A stretch of 64,000 bases of DNA from Typhlomys cinereus (GCA_023101885.1 JALPQD010000359.1:682001-746000), one strand, 5' to 3'; counted from the first letter of the stretch, positions 24,702 to 36,350 are shown. Made by a program: numbers and translations. The notes: generated by a model not told the origin, from the letters alone.

Positions 24702-25479
24702 TGCAAATAATCTACATTATGTAGCTTTTTTCAAGTGTAAGCATATTTACTTTTTTACACTCACCCTAGTAAAACTTACTTTTCTTTCCATACTGTAACT
24801 TAGTCTCACCAACTCTCTTCATCTCCTTGCCAGCCTTTGATGACCATTATTTTAGTCTCATCTATGAAAAGTAAGTTTAGTAGACATGATCTCCTCTTTG
24901 GGAGCTGAGGAAGGAAGTGTAGGGCCTGAAAGTTAATTGCTTCCTCACAGATGCAGCTCACAGATGTACAGTGATAGTGCTCACATATAAATTCAAAGCT
25001 CCTGACTCTGTTTAAATTTCTTTCTTCAACTTACAGTTCTGTTCAAGTTTCCAAATGATGAAATCCACTGTAACACGTGCTTCTAAATGTACATGGGCAG
25101 TAATAGCATTGTGAAGCTCTATGATCAGGTATCTTAACACTGGCAAGGCCTCACTTGAGTGTGAGTATACAGTAAATATGTGCTTGCATTGAGCACTAGT
25201 GAGCAGAGGGTTGCCCTTTTTGAATGAATTTTTAAAAAATATTCAAGTAGTTTAGAAGGGAAAATTCTGCAAACAATTATAATTTGTATTAAAAATCAGT
25301 TTCTACCACCAAGCATTAAACTATGCATATTGTAGAGTTCTGAAAGTACATTGAAGTGCCTCCCAAATGCACTTCCTGATGGAGTCATTAGGTATCCAGA
25401 ACACCTGCTGGGGCTTTTAGTGCAATTACAGAAGGGGATGCTTGCTTGTGTGTGCTCACTCCCGCCACAAGCTATGTTC
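24702..25479. other. CLVS2 intronic DNA
   Basis: No gene or repeat recognised. Confidence 0.5.
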
Positions 25480-25625
25480 AGTATGTTACATGTGTTAACT
25501 TGTTTAATCTTTACAACAATGCTTTAGGGTAAATATTATATTTTTCTCATTTTATGAGTGGGAAATGAGGCATAGAAAGTTAAGCAACCTACTGTGAATT
25601 ATTGTTAGCAGGTACCAGGGCCAGG
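25480..25625 (+). repeat. MIR SINE
   Basis: Has the MIR core order: TTAATCTTTACAACAATGCT, then ATTTTATGAGTGGGAAATGA, GGCATAGAAAGTTAAGCAAC and a degraded GGCCAGGG end. An ancient repeat found across mammals. Confidence 0.87.
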
Positions 25626-25629
25626 GTAC

Positions 25630-25878
25630 AGGCTTATGGGGAAGAAAACTTCTTATAGGGGATAGCAGAGACAAAGTCCTAGGTAGACACGTGTCAGGGC
25701 ATCTGAATGACAGCAAGAACTCAGAAAAGCTAGAGCAGAAGGAGCTATGGGGAAAGTAATAGGAAGTGACTAGATGTAGACAGGAATGTCATATACTAGA
25801 CTATGAATGGCCTTGATTACCATTGCAAAAGCTTTCCATCAGAATGAAAGTTGGAGGCACCAGAAGGGTCTGTCTGGA
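25630..25878 (+). repeat. Ancient interspersed repeat, family not assigned (left part)
   Basis: A/G-rich unit with ATGAATGGCCTTGATTACCA, reminiscent of a common eutherian-wide repeat. It appears to continue beyond the SINE at 25896-26180 and again at 26880-27800. Assignment is by overall resemblance only. Confidence 0.35.
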
Positions 25879-26197
25879 CTGTAGGGGTATTTCTTTATTA
25901 TTATTATTATTATTATTTATTCAACTGTGCGCATGTGCGTGTGTATGTGCGCGCGTGTGTGTGTGTGTGTGTGTGTGTGTCTGTGTATGTGTAGAACCAA
26001 GGACGAATTCGTGAACCACCATGGACACCTCCACCTCCTTCTGCCCCAGGATTCACAGGCTCCGCCCTACCACGACCAGAAACGCAGGCCGCCCCCGCTT
26101 CCACCTGGCATCTATACGTGGGATCTGGGATCCGAACTCAGGACCTTCGGAGCCTTAACCCCTGAGCCACCTCTCCAGCCCTGTAGGGGTATTTCTT
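25879..26197 (-). mobile_element. tRNA-headed SINE, subfamily A (25896-26180), perfect 17-bp target duplication
   Basis: CTGTAGGGGTATTTCTT at 25879-25895 and 26181-26197. CpG-rich body (AACGCAGGCCGCC, GGACGAATTCG). Tail of GT repeat and ATT repeat at 25897-25985. The intact duplication and retained CpGs mark a young copy. Confidence 0.96.
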
Positions 26198-27800
26198 ATA
26201 GGGGAGTCACGTGGTATAACATGATCCTGTTCTCTTTACAGAAGGCTGGAGAGAATCAACTTTGGAATACGAAGAGATTAGTGGGGTTGTGAGTTTTGTG
26301 ATTGAACTTGGCATTTTTTTCTTTTTTTACTAAGAATTTTTTTTATATACAAACAAAATGAGTTTCTGTTCATGCCTCCCCTCTCTGCCATCCCATTCCC
26401 TCTTCTCTTCTCCATATACACATCCATATCTGTTCCTCCTGCCCTCATGTCTTTGCACGTGTTGGCCACAGGTCTCACTTCTGGGTACATGTAATAGTAA
26501 GATACCAGGTCTCTGTGGTAGTATAAGTGTGTTCCTTCAGTTAGTAAACCTGTAGGTGGAGAAGCTCCCCTTCTCAAGTTCTGCGCTTGCCCTAAGATTC
26601 CCATTCAATGTATTTTTTTCCCCTGAGATATCCTTGCTGGAATCTTATTAAGTACAGTTGTTTTGAACTTGACTATTTCAGCAGTATCTATAAGAATGGG
26701 GTGTCAGTGAACTTCAAAGTTATAATTAAAATGCCTTTAAGTTTTACTTATAGAATCAGTGTGTATGGCAGATATATTTCTTATTCGTATTACAAGTGAA
26801 GCAATGTAATATTGCTAAAACAATCACAACTGAGATGCAATAAATATCTCAAATCAGCAGAAAGAGATTGAAATAGTAGCTCTTGTTGGGTACATAAAGT
26901 CTTATAGGGTTTGTTCAGAGGAAACAGAAGTCAATGGCAGAATGTGAGCAGAATGATATAACATGACTTGTATGTTGTGGCTGCAGAGAGAAGAGTAGAA
27001 GTAGTAAGGTCAGACAGGAAGTTGGTACTGCAGCTCAGTGTAGATGATGATAGTAACTTCAGTTAGAAGTAGAATTGGTCAGAGTAACACAGAAAAGATC
27101 CGTGGGCAAATTGGATGATGAGAGAAGTAAAACATGGTTCACACATTTTAGTTTGAGAAAACGAAAGGCTAGTCAAACTAGTGATACCTGATATTGAAAA
27201 AACAGAGAAGCAGTTTTGAGGGGGAAAGTTTGGGATTCATTTTGTGACCTGTTAAATTTGAGGTAACTAATGAACATTTACATACAAATGCCAGAAAGGA
27301 GTGGAAGTTCAAATACAAAGCTCATAGAAGAGATCTCAATTCAAGACACATGCCTTCATTGCATGGTTAGCCTTATAAAGCCATAGCTGGAATGAAATGA
27401 GGAGAAGGAAGTCTCCAAGGAGAGTGTGCAGTCTCAAATGGACAAACCCAGGAGCTAAGAGCTTGCTTTCTCAATGTTAAAAATTCTGGAATGTCCAGCA
27501 AAAGAGACAGAGGAAGAAGACAGCCTTCTAATTTATCCAGTGCTGCAGAGAGGTCAAGAAGACCACAAACTGAGAACTACACGCTGGGTTCAGCAATGAG
27601 GATGATCTTGGCAGAGAAGGTTTTCATGTGCTGGTGAGACGCAGACCAGGTTTATGCTGGATTCACAAAAGGTGAGAAGAGAATATTTGGTCAATGACTA
27701 TAGAAAGAGCCTTTGTGAATTCTGCTAACTGGGAAGGACAGAAACTAGTATAACAGCTGGAGAAGGAAGAAGAAATGAACGAAGAGAAATTTTTAACATG
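26198..27800 (+). repeat. Ancient interspersed repeat, family not assigned (right part), with unassigned T-rich insert
   Basis: 26880-27800 reads as one long A/G-rich old repeat (for example GTGCTGCAGAGAGGTCAAGA near 27541). 26310-26610 is a pyrimidine-rich segment after a T run and could be a minus-strand retroelement end. No coding frame is supported. Confidence 0.3.
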
Positions 27801-28254
27801 AGAAAAACAAGGGAAAATCATGGGAACGTCTGACTGAATGGGAAGAAAGGACGGAGCTTGATCGGCAAGTGGAGTGGCTGTCTTGTAGAGCTGATGCTTC
27901 CACTGTACTCCTGTGAAGGCAGAGCACATACACACAGATGCTGGTGGGTGGATCTCATCTGTCTGCGCCATTTCCTCATTGAGAGTAGAAACAAGGCCAA
28001 AGATGACAGCGATGCTAAGGGAGGAGGTAGCAGCTACAGAAGGTCTAGAGTGCCTGCCTCTGAGGACTGGTTTTCGAACAAAACTTTTGCATGACTTGAG
28101 GACGTTTCTTCCACGACAAAACACATCTGATTTTTTTTTAAAGGTTAGATTCATGATTCAACAAGGATTTCAAAGACTCTAGAACTTAACATCCAAGAAA
28201 AAAACATACTTTTAGTTTTGAAGAGAAGAACCTTGGAATTTTGCATGTGATTAT

Positions 28255-28590
28255 ATACATATGAGTGTGTCTGTGTGCAAATGTATTTATGATTGTGCAT
28301 TGTGTGTATAGTTGCGTGTATGTATGAGTGTATATTTGTGTGTAATGTATAATTGTATGTGTATGTGTATATGTGCATATGTGTAAATGTACATGTGAAT
28401 GTGTGCATACATTTATGTGTATGCATGCATATGTATATATGCATGCACACATGTATATATGTATATATGTGTGTATATGTGCATGCATATGAATATATAT
28501 GTGTGTATATATTCAAGTGTATATGTATATATATGTATGTATATAGATGTGTGTTTGTGTTTGTGCATGCGCTTGTGAACACGTATGTGT
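28255..28590 (+). repeat. TG/TATG-rich low-complexity tract
   Basis: About 335 bp of alternating purine-pyrimidine sequence (TGTG, TATATG, GCATGCATAT) with no pure long run. The overlapping His/Tyr/Thr- and Cys/Val-rich frames on both strands are artefacts of this composition. Confidence 0.93.
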
Positions 28591-29265
28591 GTTATGACTT
28601 CAAACTTGAGTGAGAAGGTGTGATTTTTGCAATTTGTCTGGCCGGCTATGGAGCAGGTAGCATCTTTCATCCCTGCAGGCTCCTGAAATTGTCCATTAGA
28701 GGCTGTTGATTGCTCTGCCTACTTTGTCCTATGACTTGCTGTTAAGTTTTTAACTGTCTAAATTTGTTAAAAATAAGAAAGTTATTTCCTTCCTATTTAC
28801 TTGATGATATAAACTACTCTTCATTTTTTTCTGTTCATTTACTTGTGTGAATTCTAAAAATTCTAAAGATGCTGAAAATAAATAAGCATGTGCTATCAGG
28901 TTCATTCTAAAACATGAAATTATGTTAATTAAAACTTAAATGTCTCTGAAATTTATATTGCATAACAACAATGCTTTTTGGTGGTCAATCTGTAGGTTGA
29001 GATAGAAGTAAGGAGAAAAGGCTTTGCAGTTGATAGAGAAATAACTATTGAAATTATGACTAGAATTAGTCTTTTTTTTTAACTGAAAAGCTAGACATAG
29101 ACAATAATAGCTATAATTAATGTATGCATATGTCTCACCAGTCATTATTTCATTTTCTTTTTGGCCAATTAATATGAAAATCTTCAAGGCAGAGTATATT
29201 GGCAGCATTGCAGAAATCACAACTTTTGGAACATGGAAGTCACTCAGCTTTTCCTCATGAGAATG
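28591..29265. other. CLVS2 intronic DNA
   Basis: Unique, AT-rich, no gene recognised. Confidence 0.5.
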
Positions 29266-29271
29266 TTCATC

Positions 29272-29460
29272 ACTTTTTTTTTTATTAAAATTTACATCCT
29301 AAAGCTGTAATGTGGTGGTTCCAGCATTCTTATCTTTATTGATGACACAGAGAAATCCATACTGGTAATATCTTTTGGCCTTAATCACTTGGATAGCTCT
29401 GGAGTTGATAAGTTCCTCATGAAAGATGTCTGTTAGGACAGCATCCATTATGCAACTACC
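29272..29460 (-). pseudogene. Possible 3' end of a processed pseudogene, parent not recognised
   Basis: On the minus strand an open stretch (containing IQVIKAKRYYQYGF) ends in a TAG near 29300. It is followed by about 20 nt ending in TTTTAATAAAAAAAAAA. A stop, a very short UTR and a poly(A) tail look like a retrocopied mRNA end. I could not name the protein, and no target duplication was found. It may be chance. Confidence 0.3.
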
Positions 29461-29807
29461 AGGTTTGCCCTGCTAACTGCAGGACTGTGTGGAGATCCTT
29501 GAGCACAGTGTATTCTGCCCATGGTCCTGACCAGGAAGCAGAAAACCAAATTTCTGTTTCTAACTCTTTAGCTCAGTAACTGTGTGACCTTCCAGAAAAA
29601 AAAGTCCTGCACACTGGGACTTTTATGAAATTCAAGGCCATAAAACAATCCCGTCTGTTTCACTAGGTTCAGGAGAGGCTTAGGAATTTTAAAAGACATA
29701 GGCAACACTAGTGTTTGCTTTTCTACCTTCTCTCTTCTCCACAACTTTTGGGTGGTCCTTAGCTTTTTCTGTGTGTTTCCCTCTCACCTCTTGTCTTGCA
29801 TTTATAG
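29461..29807 (+). other. CLVS2: CLVS2 intron end with splice acceptor
   Basis: Pyrimidine-rich run (about 29722-29795) leading to TTGCATTTATAG at 29796-29807, directly before the exon. Confidence 0.85.
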
Positions 29808-30028
29808 ATATTTTTACACGGTAACAACCTGAACAGTCTACACCAACTCATTCATCCTGAGATCCTGCCCTCTGAATTTGGAGGAATGCTGCCTCCATAT
29901 GACATGGGGACGTGGGCAAGAACCCTGCTAGACCACGAATATGATGACGATAGCGAGTACAACGTGGATTCCTACAGCATGCCTGTGAAAGAAGTAGAAA
30001 AGGAGCTGTCCCCGAAGTCCATGAAGAG
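29808..30028 (+). CDS. CLVS2: CLVS2 penultimate coding exon (codons about 226-298, plus two bases)
   Basis: Encodes [18 protein letters not shown], then [16 protein letters not shown], then an acidic stretch [11 protein letters not shown] and [14 protein letters not shown]. It completes the CRAL-TRIO domain, whose end lies around residue 257 in the family, and starts the C-terminal tail. Acceptor TTTATAG; donor AG|GTATGC. Phase 0 at the start; two bases (AG) of an Arg codon at the end are completed by the A that opens the last exon. No disabling change is seen. The frame reading on past 30028 is intron. Confidence 0.97.
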
Positions 30029-30949
30029 GTATGCTGGAGGCAGGCAGGGAAGGGGCTGGGACTGGTGTTGGGGAGGGCATACTGAATCTGACTCCATTTG
30101 TCTCCATTCTTATTCTCCTGTGCATGTACTCTTTGTTTTTCTCATGGGACTTTAGTATCGCAGTGCAAGGATGTTCCTTCTAAGTGATTAATTGGACTTC
30201 TGTGCAATGCTTCTTTTAAAGAAGGGGATCACACAAATCACATAAATATGCAGAAGCCCTTCTCCACCCCCACAGACTTACAGACTATACATGTCAATTC
30301 AGCACTATGTTCAAAATTCGTATTATCTTTTCAATGTCTCTGCTTTGTTTAAAGGTCTTGCAAGTCGAGTTTGATGAAATTTAATGTTGAGTCAGAGTCC
30401 AGCCTCTCAGCTTTGACTCATGGATTTTTCTTGCCTGTTTTCTTTCAGCCCGTGGGTGGTAAATTGCAGACACACTCATGCTTAACTGACTCTTTGTATA
30501 TAGCAAACAACATGATGTCAGATTTTCAGGCTTCCCCAGGCCCTGACACTCCAGAGGGCTGTGGAATGATGGTATCACAGATTATTTAATTTGATTATAG
30601 TTCACAGAGGTATAGGAATCCCAGGCTGGAGCATCTATCCTCATCTCTCATTTAGCTCAAGACAGATGCCAGGTCATGTCACTTGTCATACTAAATCATG
30701 TCTTTCATCTTTCTCTAATGAAAGCCCAGTGGGCCTTGGGTAACAGCACTGACTCAGGAGGTGTTATGCAGATTAGTAACATGATGCTCTTTCAGCTATT
30801 GTCTGTGGATAAGCACTTATTATATGTAATAAAGAAATTGCCTATGACTAATTTCTTATTTAAAAGTAATTCTTTCAACAATAATTTTTATAATCTAATA
30901 TTAACTAGTTACTCGTCAGAAATGAGGCTCTTACTGCTGGACCTTTCAA
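30029..30949 (+). other. CLVS2: CLVS2 last intron, proximal part
   Basis: Unique sequence, no gene recognised. The intron spans 30029-38499 (8,471 bp). Confidence 0.8.
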
Positions 30950-31140
30950 AAGTTTTGTTTTTTTTTATTGTGTGTGTTATGAATTTTGGCTTGCAAGTGC
31001 ATGATGCATGTGCAGCAGAGGTCAGAGGGCAACCTTTGGGGGTAACTTCTCACTTGGAACTGTGAGATCTTGGATTGCAATCAGGTCTTCAGTTTCATGT
31101 GCAAGCTCTTTTATCTAGTGATCCATCTTAGCAACCTGCC
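30950..31140 (-). repeat. B2/B3-type SINE, degraded
   Basis: Plus-strand reading CAGAGGTCAGAGGGCAACCT then GATTGCAATCAGGTCTTCAG and GTGATCCATCTTAGCAACC is the reverse complement of a tRNA-headed B2/B3-type body. Confidence 0.6.
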
Positions 31141-31195
31141 ATATATATATATATACATGTATACGTATGTATTAAAGAATATACATATATTTATA
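31141..31195 (+). repeat. AT-rich microsatellite
   Basis: (AT)n followed by ATACGTATGT-like repeats, immediately left of the SINE. Confidence 0.8.
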
Positions 31196-31512
31196 CATGC
31201 TGTCATTTTTTTTTAAATTTTTTTATTATTTATTCAACTGTGCGCATGTGCGTGCGCACGTGCGTGTGTGTGTGTGTGCGTGTGTGTGTGTGTGTGTGTA
31301 GAACCACGGACGAATTCGCGAACCACCATGGATGCCTCCACTTCCTTCTGCTCCGGGATTCACAGGCTCCGCCCTACCAGGACCAGAAGCGCAGGCCACC
31401 CCCGCTTCCGCCTGGCGTCTATGCATGGGATCTAGGATCCGAACTCAGGACCTTCTGCCTGCAAGGCGGAGGATTAACCCCTGAGCCACCTCTCCAGCCC
31501 CCATGCTGTCAT
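31196..31512 (-). mobile_element. tRNA-headed SINE, subfamily A (31207-31501), inserted at an LTR border
   Basis: CATGCTGTCAT at 31196-31206 and 31502-31512. The duplicated target is the MaLR element's own target repeat (CATGC) plus the first six bases of its 5' LTR (TGTCAT), so this SINE arrived after the LTR element. CpG-rich body, GT-rich tail at 31259-31300. Confidence 0.95.
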
Positions 31513-31832
31513 GTTTTGAAATGTGTTTCCCATAATCTTATGTGTTTGGCAAAGTTTGAGAGGTGGAGCCTTGGTGGAGAAAGGCAGTCACAAGGGGTGG
31601 GCCTTGAGGTGCATTAGTCACACCCTACTTTCAGGAGAAGTCTGCCTTGGCAGCAAGCAGTCTTGCAGCTCTCAGCTTCCAAGATGTCTGCAGTGATTTG
31701 GCCTCCTCCAGCTTTGGCCAACCAGCCATGCCACTTCTACTTTGAAAGACTGTATCTCCCCTCTGGAACCATAAGCTGAATAAATCTCTTTCTTCTTTAA
31801 GTTGCTTGACTTTGGGTCAAATAACTGTTACA
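31507..31832 (+). repeat. 5' LTR of the MaLR-type element
   Basis: 326 bp, TG...CA ends, AATAAATCT near 31779. It lacks a short stretch present in the 3' LTR near its 5' end (about 33347-33360), which explains most of the length difference. Confidence 0.92.
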
Positions 31833-33300
31833 GAAATTGGTACCAAATAGTGGGGTGAGTTTAAGAACAGCTGGTACCACAACGTGAAGCTGTTTGTGAA
31901 GTTGAGAGAAGGTGGTACCCAACAGTATGGCCAATGCTGTGATATGGCTAATGGGTCCTTTGGAACTGTTTGTTGGGAGAAATATAGAGAACTTTGGGAT
32001 TTTGTGCTGGGAAAGTCTTTGTGTGGGTCGAATGGGCCTTCCTCATGAGAGCTCTGAAGAGAGCAATGCTGTGAGAGACGTAGGCAGTGGAAGCTCAGCT
32101 TGTGATAGTCCAGAGGGGAAAGAGACTGTGTTTGCAACTGGACAAGTGGCAAATGGAGCCATGTGTTGGAGTTTAGTGAAGTTTTGCCCTTGTCCTAAAG
32201 CTTGCCTGAAGTTAAAGTGGAGTGCTTAGTGGAGGAAATTTCAAGGCAATATAGTCTTGATAATGTGATATAGCTACTTTTTAGTTGTCTTCAGAGTTAT
32301 GAAAAAGAACAAAGAATCAAGCAGGAAGAAGCAAAAACTGTAAGATCTAATATGAAAATGCAATGACAAACTTAAAGAGTTGAACCAGGAAGTAGAGAAC
32401 AAAATGGCTGTTAAAGAGATAAGCTCCATTTATAAATCAAAGCCTGCTCTCAGCTTGAATAATAGGAGAGGCTCTACCTTGAGGGCAAGATCCTCAGAGA
32501 AGGCTCCCACCCACAAGAATGTAAATCCTTTTGGAAGAAGCGAGCTAAAGAGTGGAATGCCAAAGCAGGAGTTGGTTTCTCCTACAAAGCAACTGCCCAG
32601 GAGTGAAAGAGATGGTCAGCAGAGAGAAGCAGAATCAGCTGTGATTCAAGTCTTGCCAAACTCCACGTGGTTCTGGTTTAAGAGGCATCAGTGATGCAAG
32701 AGGGAGAGGATTGTGGAGTCCTCCTCCAAGATTTCAAAAAATGATGGAAGCCAGGCAGCACATGGCAGAAAGTCTGAAGTTTAGAGGCCCAAAAGGGGCA
32801 GTTTGTGCTGTGGAGTTAAAGCCTGGTTTGCCATTGAGAAGTAAAAGTGTTAGAGATGTCAGTGACAATGTGGGACATCTGCCAAGGAAAAGCTGTATAC
32901 AATGGAAGAAGTCAGCCTGAGAGAGTGATATGTTCTATGGGCAGCTGCATTGGAGGGGTGGAACCAAAGCCCTTTGGGACTGAGATGATTTCAAAGAGAG
33001 GCTCCCCTGTTGGAAATGGAGCTACAGGATTTGGAGTTTGTTCTGTTGGTTTTCAGTCTTGTCGTGGACCAATCTTTCCTGGAAATACTTCCATTTCTTC
33101 CTTTTGGAATGGGAATGCTTATTCTGTGCCATTGTATATTGGAAATATGTAACTTGTCTTTTGGTTTTACAGGAGGCTTTGGAGTTTGGACTTTTTGGAC
33201 TGTTGGGACTGCTAATGTAATCTATGAAGACTTTTAAAGTTGTGCTGAGTATGGTTTACATAATGAGATGGCAATGAGCCTGTGGGAGTCAGGGGTGGAG
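31833..33300 (+). mobile_element. MaLR internal region
   Basis: Opens GAAATTGGTACCAAATAGTG, a primer-binding-site-like sequence directly after the LTR, and closes with a purine-rich tract (AGTCAGGGGTGGAG, 33287-33300) in polypurine-tract position. Open frames such as 32380-32694 have no recognised domain and I do not call them genes. Confidence 0.85.
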
Positions 33301-33659
33301 TGTCATGGTTTAAAATGTGTCCCCCACAGTCTTATGTGTTTGGCAAGGTCATGGCATCTTGAGAGGTGGAACCTTGCTGGAGGAAGGCAGTCTCAAGGGA
33401 TGGACTTTGAGGTGTTAGTCACGCCCTATCTCCAGGAGATGTCTGCCTCTTTGCAGCAAGCAGTCTTGCTAGCATTTAGCCTCCAAGATATCTGCAGTGA
33501 CTTAGCCTCCTCCAGCTTTGGCTAACCAGCCATGTCATCTCTACTTTGAAAGACCGTATCTCCCCTCTGCAAACATAAGCTGAATAAATCTCCCTTTCTC
33601 CCTTAAGTTGCTTGACTTTGGGTGTTCTCTCACAGCAATAGTTAAGAGTAACTGTTACA
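33301..33659 (+). repeat. 3' LTR of the MaLR-type element
   Basis: 359 bp; opens TGTCATGGTTTAAAATGTGT and ends GAGTAACTGTTACA. AATAAATCTCCC near 33583 is the LTR polyadenylation region. Confidence 0.92.
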
Positions 33660-33664
33660 CATGC

Positions 33665-34774
33665 CATTTAATTTTCACGACAATCTCGTTGAGAAGATGT
33701 TGAATCCTCAGCGTTGCAGTGTGGCCCTATTGCAAGTCTCCATTCTGGAGACAGATTTTCAGAAAAAGAGCTGTTCAACAGAAACCCACTACAAGCACAA
33801 CCTCCCTTTCTCTGGAAGTGAGGATTAAGAGGGAAGCCTTTCTGATGCCTACTAGTTCCTTCCCTTCACATTTGAGAAAATGTTTCTCTTCTGTTATTCC
33901 TCCTGTGGCAGCTTTGCCCACATGCTTCTACCCCATGTGTTCATGCTCATACTCAGCCTCTCTGTATTTAGTTAGCTGCATTCAGCTGTATCCCTTCCCA
34001 GCAGCATTCCTCACTATGTTCCCGGCTTCCATCTTGGCCTCGTTCTCTTTACTCTCAGTTACTATCCAAACTCTTTGAATACCTGCATTTTAAATCATTT
34101 CATGGCTCTAATTTATAGTTTTTAAGGTTTGGTAATTGGTTATATGATGGATAAAACCAAGGGATAATTGAGACTTGTAAGATATGATGCAATCTGACCT
34201 TGACCCTGCATAATTTTCTCCCTTGGTTTGTCACATCTTCTCCCTTCCCTCCTTTCAGATATATTGGCCTTCTCTCTACTCTTTCAGCCAATCCAGTTTG
34301 TTCTTCAGGCTTCAGATTTCTCAGTTCTGCTTGGGATATGCCTGCCATTTCCACAGGTGCTGGAAAAGAATATCCAGCTAAGTGTGGAAAGTTCTGCTCA
34401 TCTGCCTGCCTTAAAGTTCAGTATTTGTAATTAATAGGTGATTTCTGGTCTTAAGGAAAGAGAATTTTAGGTTTTTTGTATAGACCTTATTGGCTTCTAC
34501 TTTGACCACTCTTGGCTACTGCTAAGATGCACATCGTTCACCTTAAACCCAGGAAGTTATCTATCAGCCCATACCCTCCTCTTAATTTTGCATCTCAGTG
34601 ACTTTTCCACACAAATAGTTTTAATTGAACAACACTATCTTGCTCATTGGTCTTGTGAATCCTCCACATCTTGATTTTCTTCTGTTATGCAGGTTACTCC
34701 ATCCCCTGATCACTTGGCTCTCTCCACATACTTGGCTCACTGGAACTTTTTTCTTTAGTGTAGACTTGTAGCTA
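33665..34774. other. CLVS2 intronic DNA, pyrimidine-rich in places
   Basis: 33665-33700 resembles a MIR fragment (CATTTAATTTTCACGACAAT) but is too short to be sure. No gene is seen in the rest. Confidence 0.4.
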
Positions 34775-34792
34775 TGAAACTTTAATTAAGTA

Positions 34793-34835
<43 letters not shown>

Positions 34836-35080
34836 CAAAGGAAGCTGTGTGTCCCTATGGAGGACCAAGGGTAACTTCGGGAATCATCCTGGATTGCTTC
34901 TACCTCCTTTTGGCTTTGCTCTGGGATTTCCCAGGCTTCACCCTCAGGGTCAGAAGTGCAGGTCACTGCTATTTCTGTCTGGCATTTTTACATGGGATCC
35001 TGGATCTGAACTCAGGTCTTTCTGCTTGCAAGGCAGAGTCTTAATCCTTGAGCCATCTCTTCATCCCCTGAAACATTTAC
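34775..35080 (-). mobile_element. tRNA-headed SINE, subfamily B (about 34786-35067), (GT)n tail
   Basis: Minus strand: head near 35067 (GATGAAGAGATGGCTCAAGG), (GT)n at 34798-34833. An imperfect duplication (TGAAACTTTA at 34775 versus TGAAACATTTA at 35070) probably bounds it. Confidence 0.9.
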
Positions 35081-35994
35081 AGTTCTATTGGTAAATCCCT
35101 AAAGGCCAGCTTTAGAACTATTACTTGATTTTCTTGTTTTCTTCAATGAATGATGAGTTTCACATTAAGGATGAGAGATTAGCCCCTAAATTCCTTTTTA
35201 CCTGCCATTGGCCCTTTATTCATTTTTATATTATTCACAAATTAAAAGAGACTTAAATAATTTCCTTGCCCAAAGTTTCACATGATTATTACATTGGGTG
35301 TATTCTTTCACAGGCATAAAACAGTGGAGTTTGTCTTGCTATGAATTTGTTGAGGGAGAACACAGTCATGAAAAGATACAGATTCCTCTAGACCGTTCCT
35401 GTTTTTAGAAATGTGGAAACTTTTTTTAATATCTTCAGAATTTAGTATGTATTACTAAATTTACAGCAAGACTCATATTGTCACAGTGACAGAAACTTCT
35501 GCTTTTGTTGAATGATTTGAACCACTCATTGTTTCCACATGTCAATCTGCATTGTATTAATTTGTACATTTTCACTTATTTGCTTGTAGAAGTAACTAAC
35601 AAAATAATTATCTCCATTAGAATGATGGAGAAAACAAGACACATGGAAAGATATTGACCGTTATGTGTTACCTAGCCACAAAACACAGTGTTAATTTTCA
35701 CACAGAGGCAATCACTTTCCTGCACATGTGCAGGGTTTAGAGATACACTATTATGTCTGATCCACACTATACCTTTGTAATATAGGGGCTCTTCCTTCAT
35801 TTTGTGTTCAAAAGATCAGAATCATGGAAGTTTAAAATAGCTTGTAAAATTATTATAACAGCACCTGAAATAGAAATCTACCTGTCTCCAAAATCTAGCC
35901 TGTATTTTGATTCGGGATAATATTATGGCTCCATAACAAATGAAGAAATGAGTACTAGATATCTCAATTTAGCCCAGTATTTTCTGTGAATGTG
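35081..35994. other. CLVS2 intronic DNA
   Basis: No gene or repeat recognised. Confidence 0.5.
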
Positions 35995-36350
35995 TACATG
36001 TGTTTGGGACTGGCAAGTATATTTTCACATGGATGTTTGTGCATATATGTGTAGGTGCATGTGTTTACAGAGATCAGAGGTTGACATTGTATGTATTCCT
36101 TGAGAGTTGCTGATTCTACTTTTGAGAGAAGGTTTCTTCCTGAACCCAGATCTCACCAATTCAGCTAAATCAACTGAGTAGCGAATCCCAAGGTTCCTAC
36201 TATCTGTGCCTTAAGCCAGCATTGAGATTATAAGGATTTATAATCAGCCAGTTGTTGGGTTACAGGCACTTGCAGTCACTCCATTGTCACATGAATGCTG
36301 GAGATCCAAACTCAGGTTTTCACTCAATCTCTAAGATACTATTTCCCTTT
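35995..36350 (-). repeat. B4/RSINE1-type SINE
   Basis: Plus-strand reading GTTTACAGAGATCAGAGGTT, then AGATCTCACCAATTCAGCTA, then GCTGGAGATCCAAACTCAGG is the reverse complement of a B4-like body; TG-rich tail at 35995-36065. Confidence 0.65.

Larger units (their letters stand above)
31502..33664 (+). mobile_element. Complete MaLR-type (ERVL-related) LTR element, 31507-33659, 5-bp target duplication
   Basis: Two direct LTRs (31507-31832 and 33301-33659) enclose about 1.47 kb. CATGC flanks both sides (31502-31506 and 33660-33664). The LTRs open TGTCATG and close ACTGTTACA. MaLR elements are non-autonomous relatives of endogenous ERVL and normally carry no intact viral genes. None is seen here either: only short unrelated open frames. 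It is an old genomic copy with no infectious potential. Confidence 0.92.

Noticed and set aside
27663..28154. 163-codon frame, minus strand, in a CLVS2 intron
   Set aside because: Overlaps what looks like an old repeat, and equally long frames exist on the other strand. No domain recognised.
28151..28670. Overlapping Tyr/His/Thr-rich frames of 85-143 codons
   Set aside because: Alternating TG/TATG low-complexity sequence gives open frames in several phases; no domain or codon signal.
29808..30155. CLVS2 frame continuing to 30155
   Set aside because: A consensus donor AG|GTATGC at 30028 and an in-frame last exon at 38500 show that the extension is intron.
31912..33237. Open frames inside the LTR element as possible retroviral genes
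   Set aside because: No gag, protease, polymerase or envelope motif; MaLR internals are normally non-coding.
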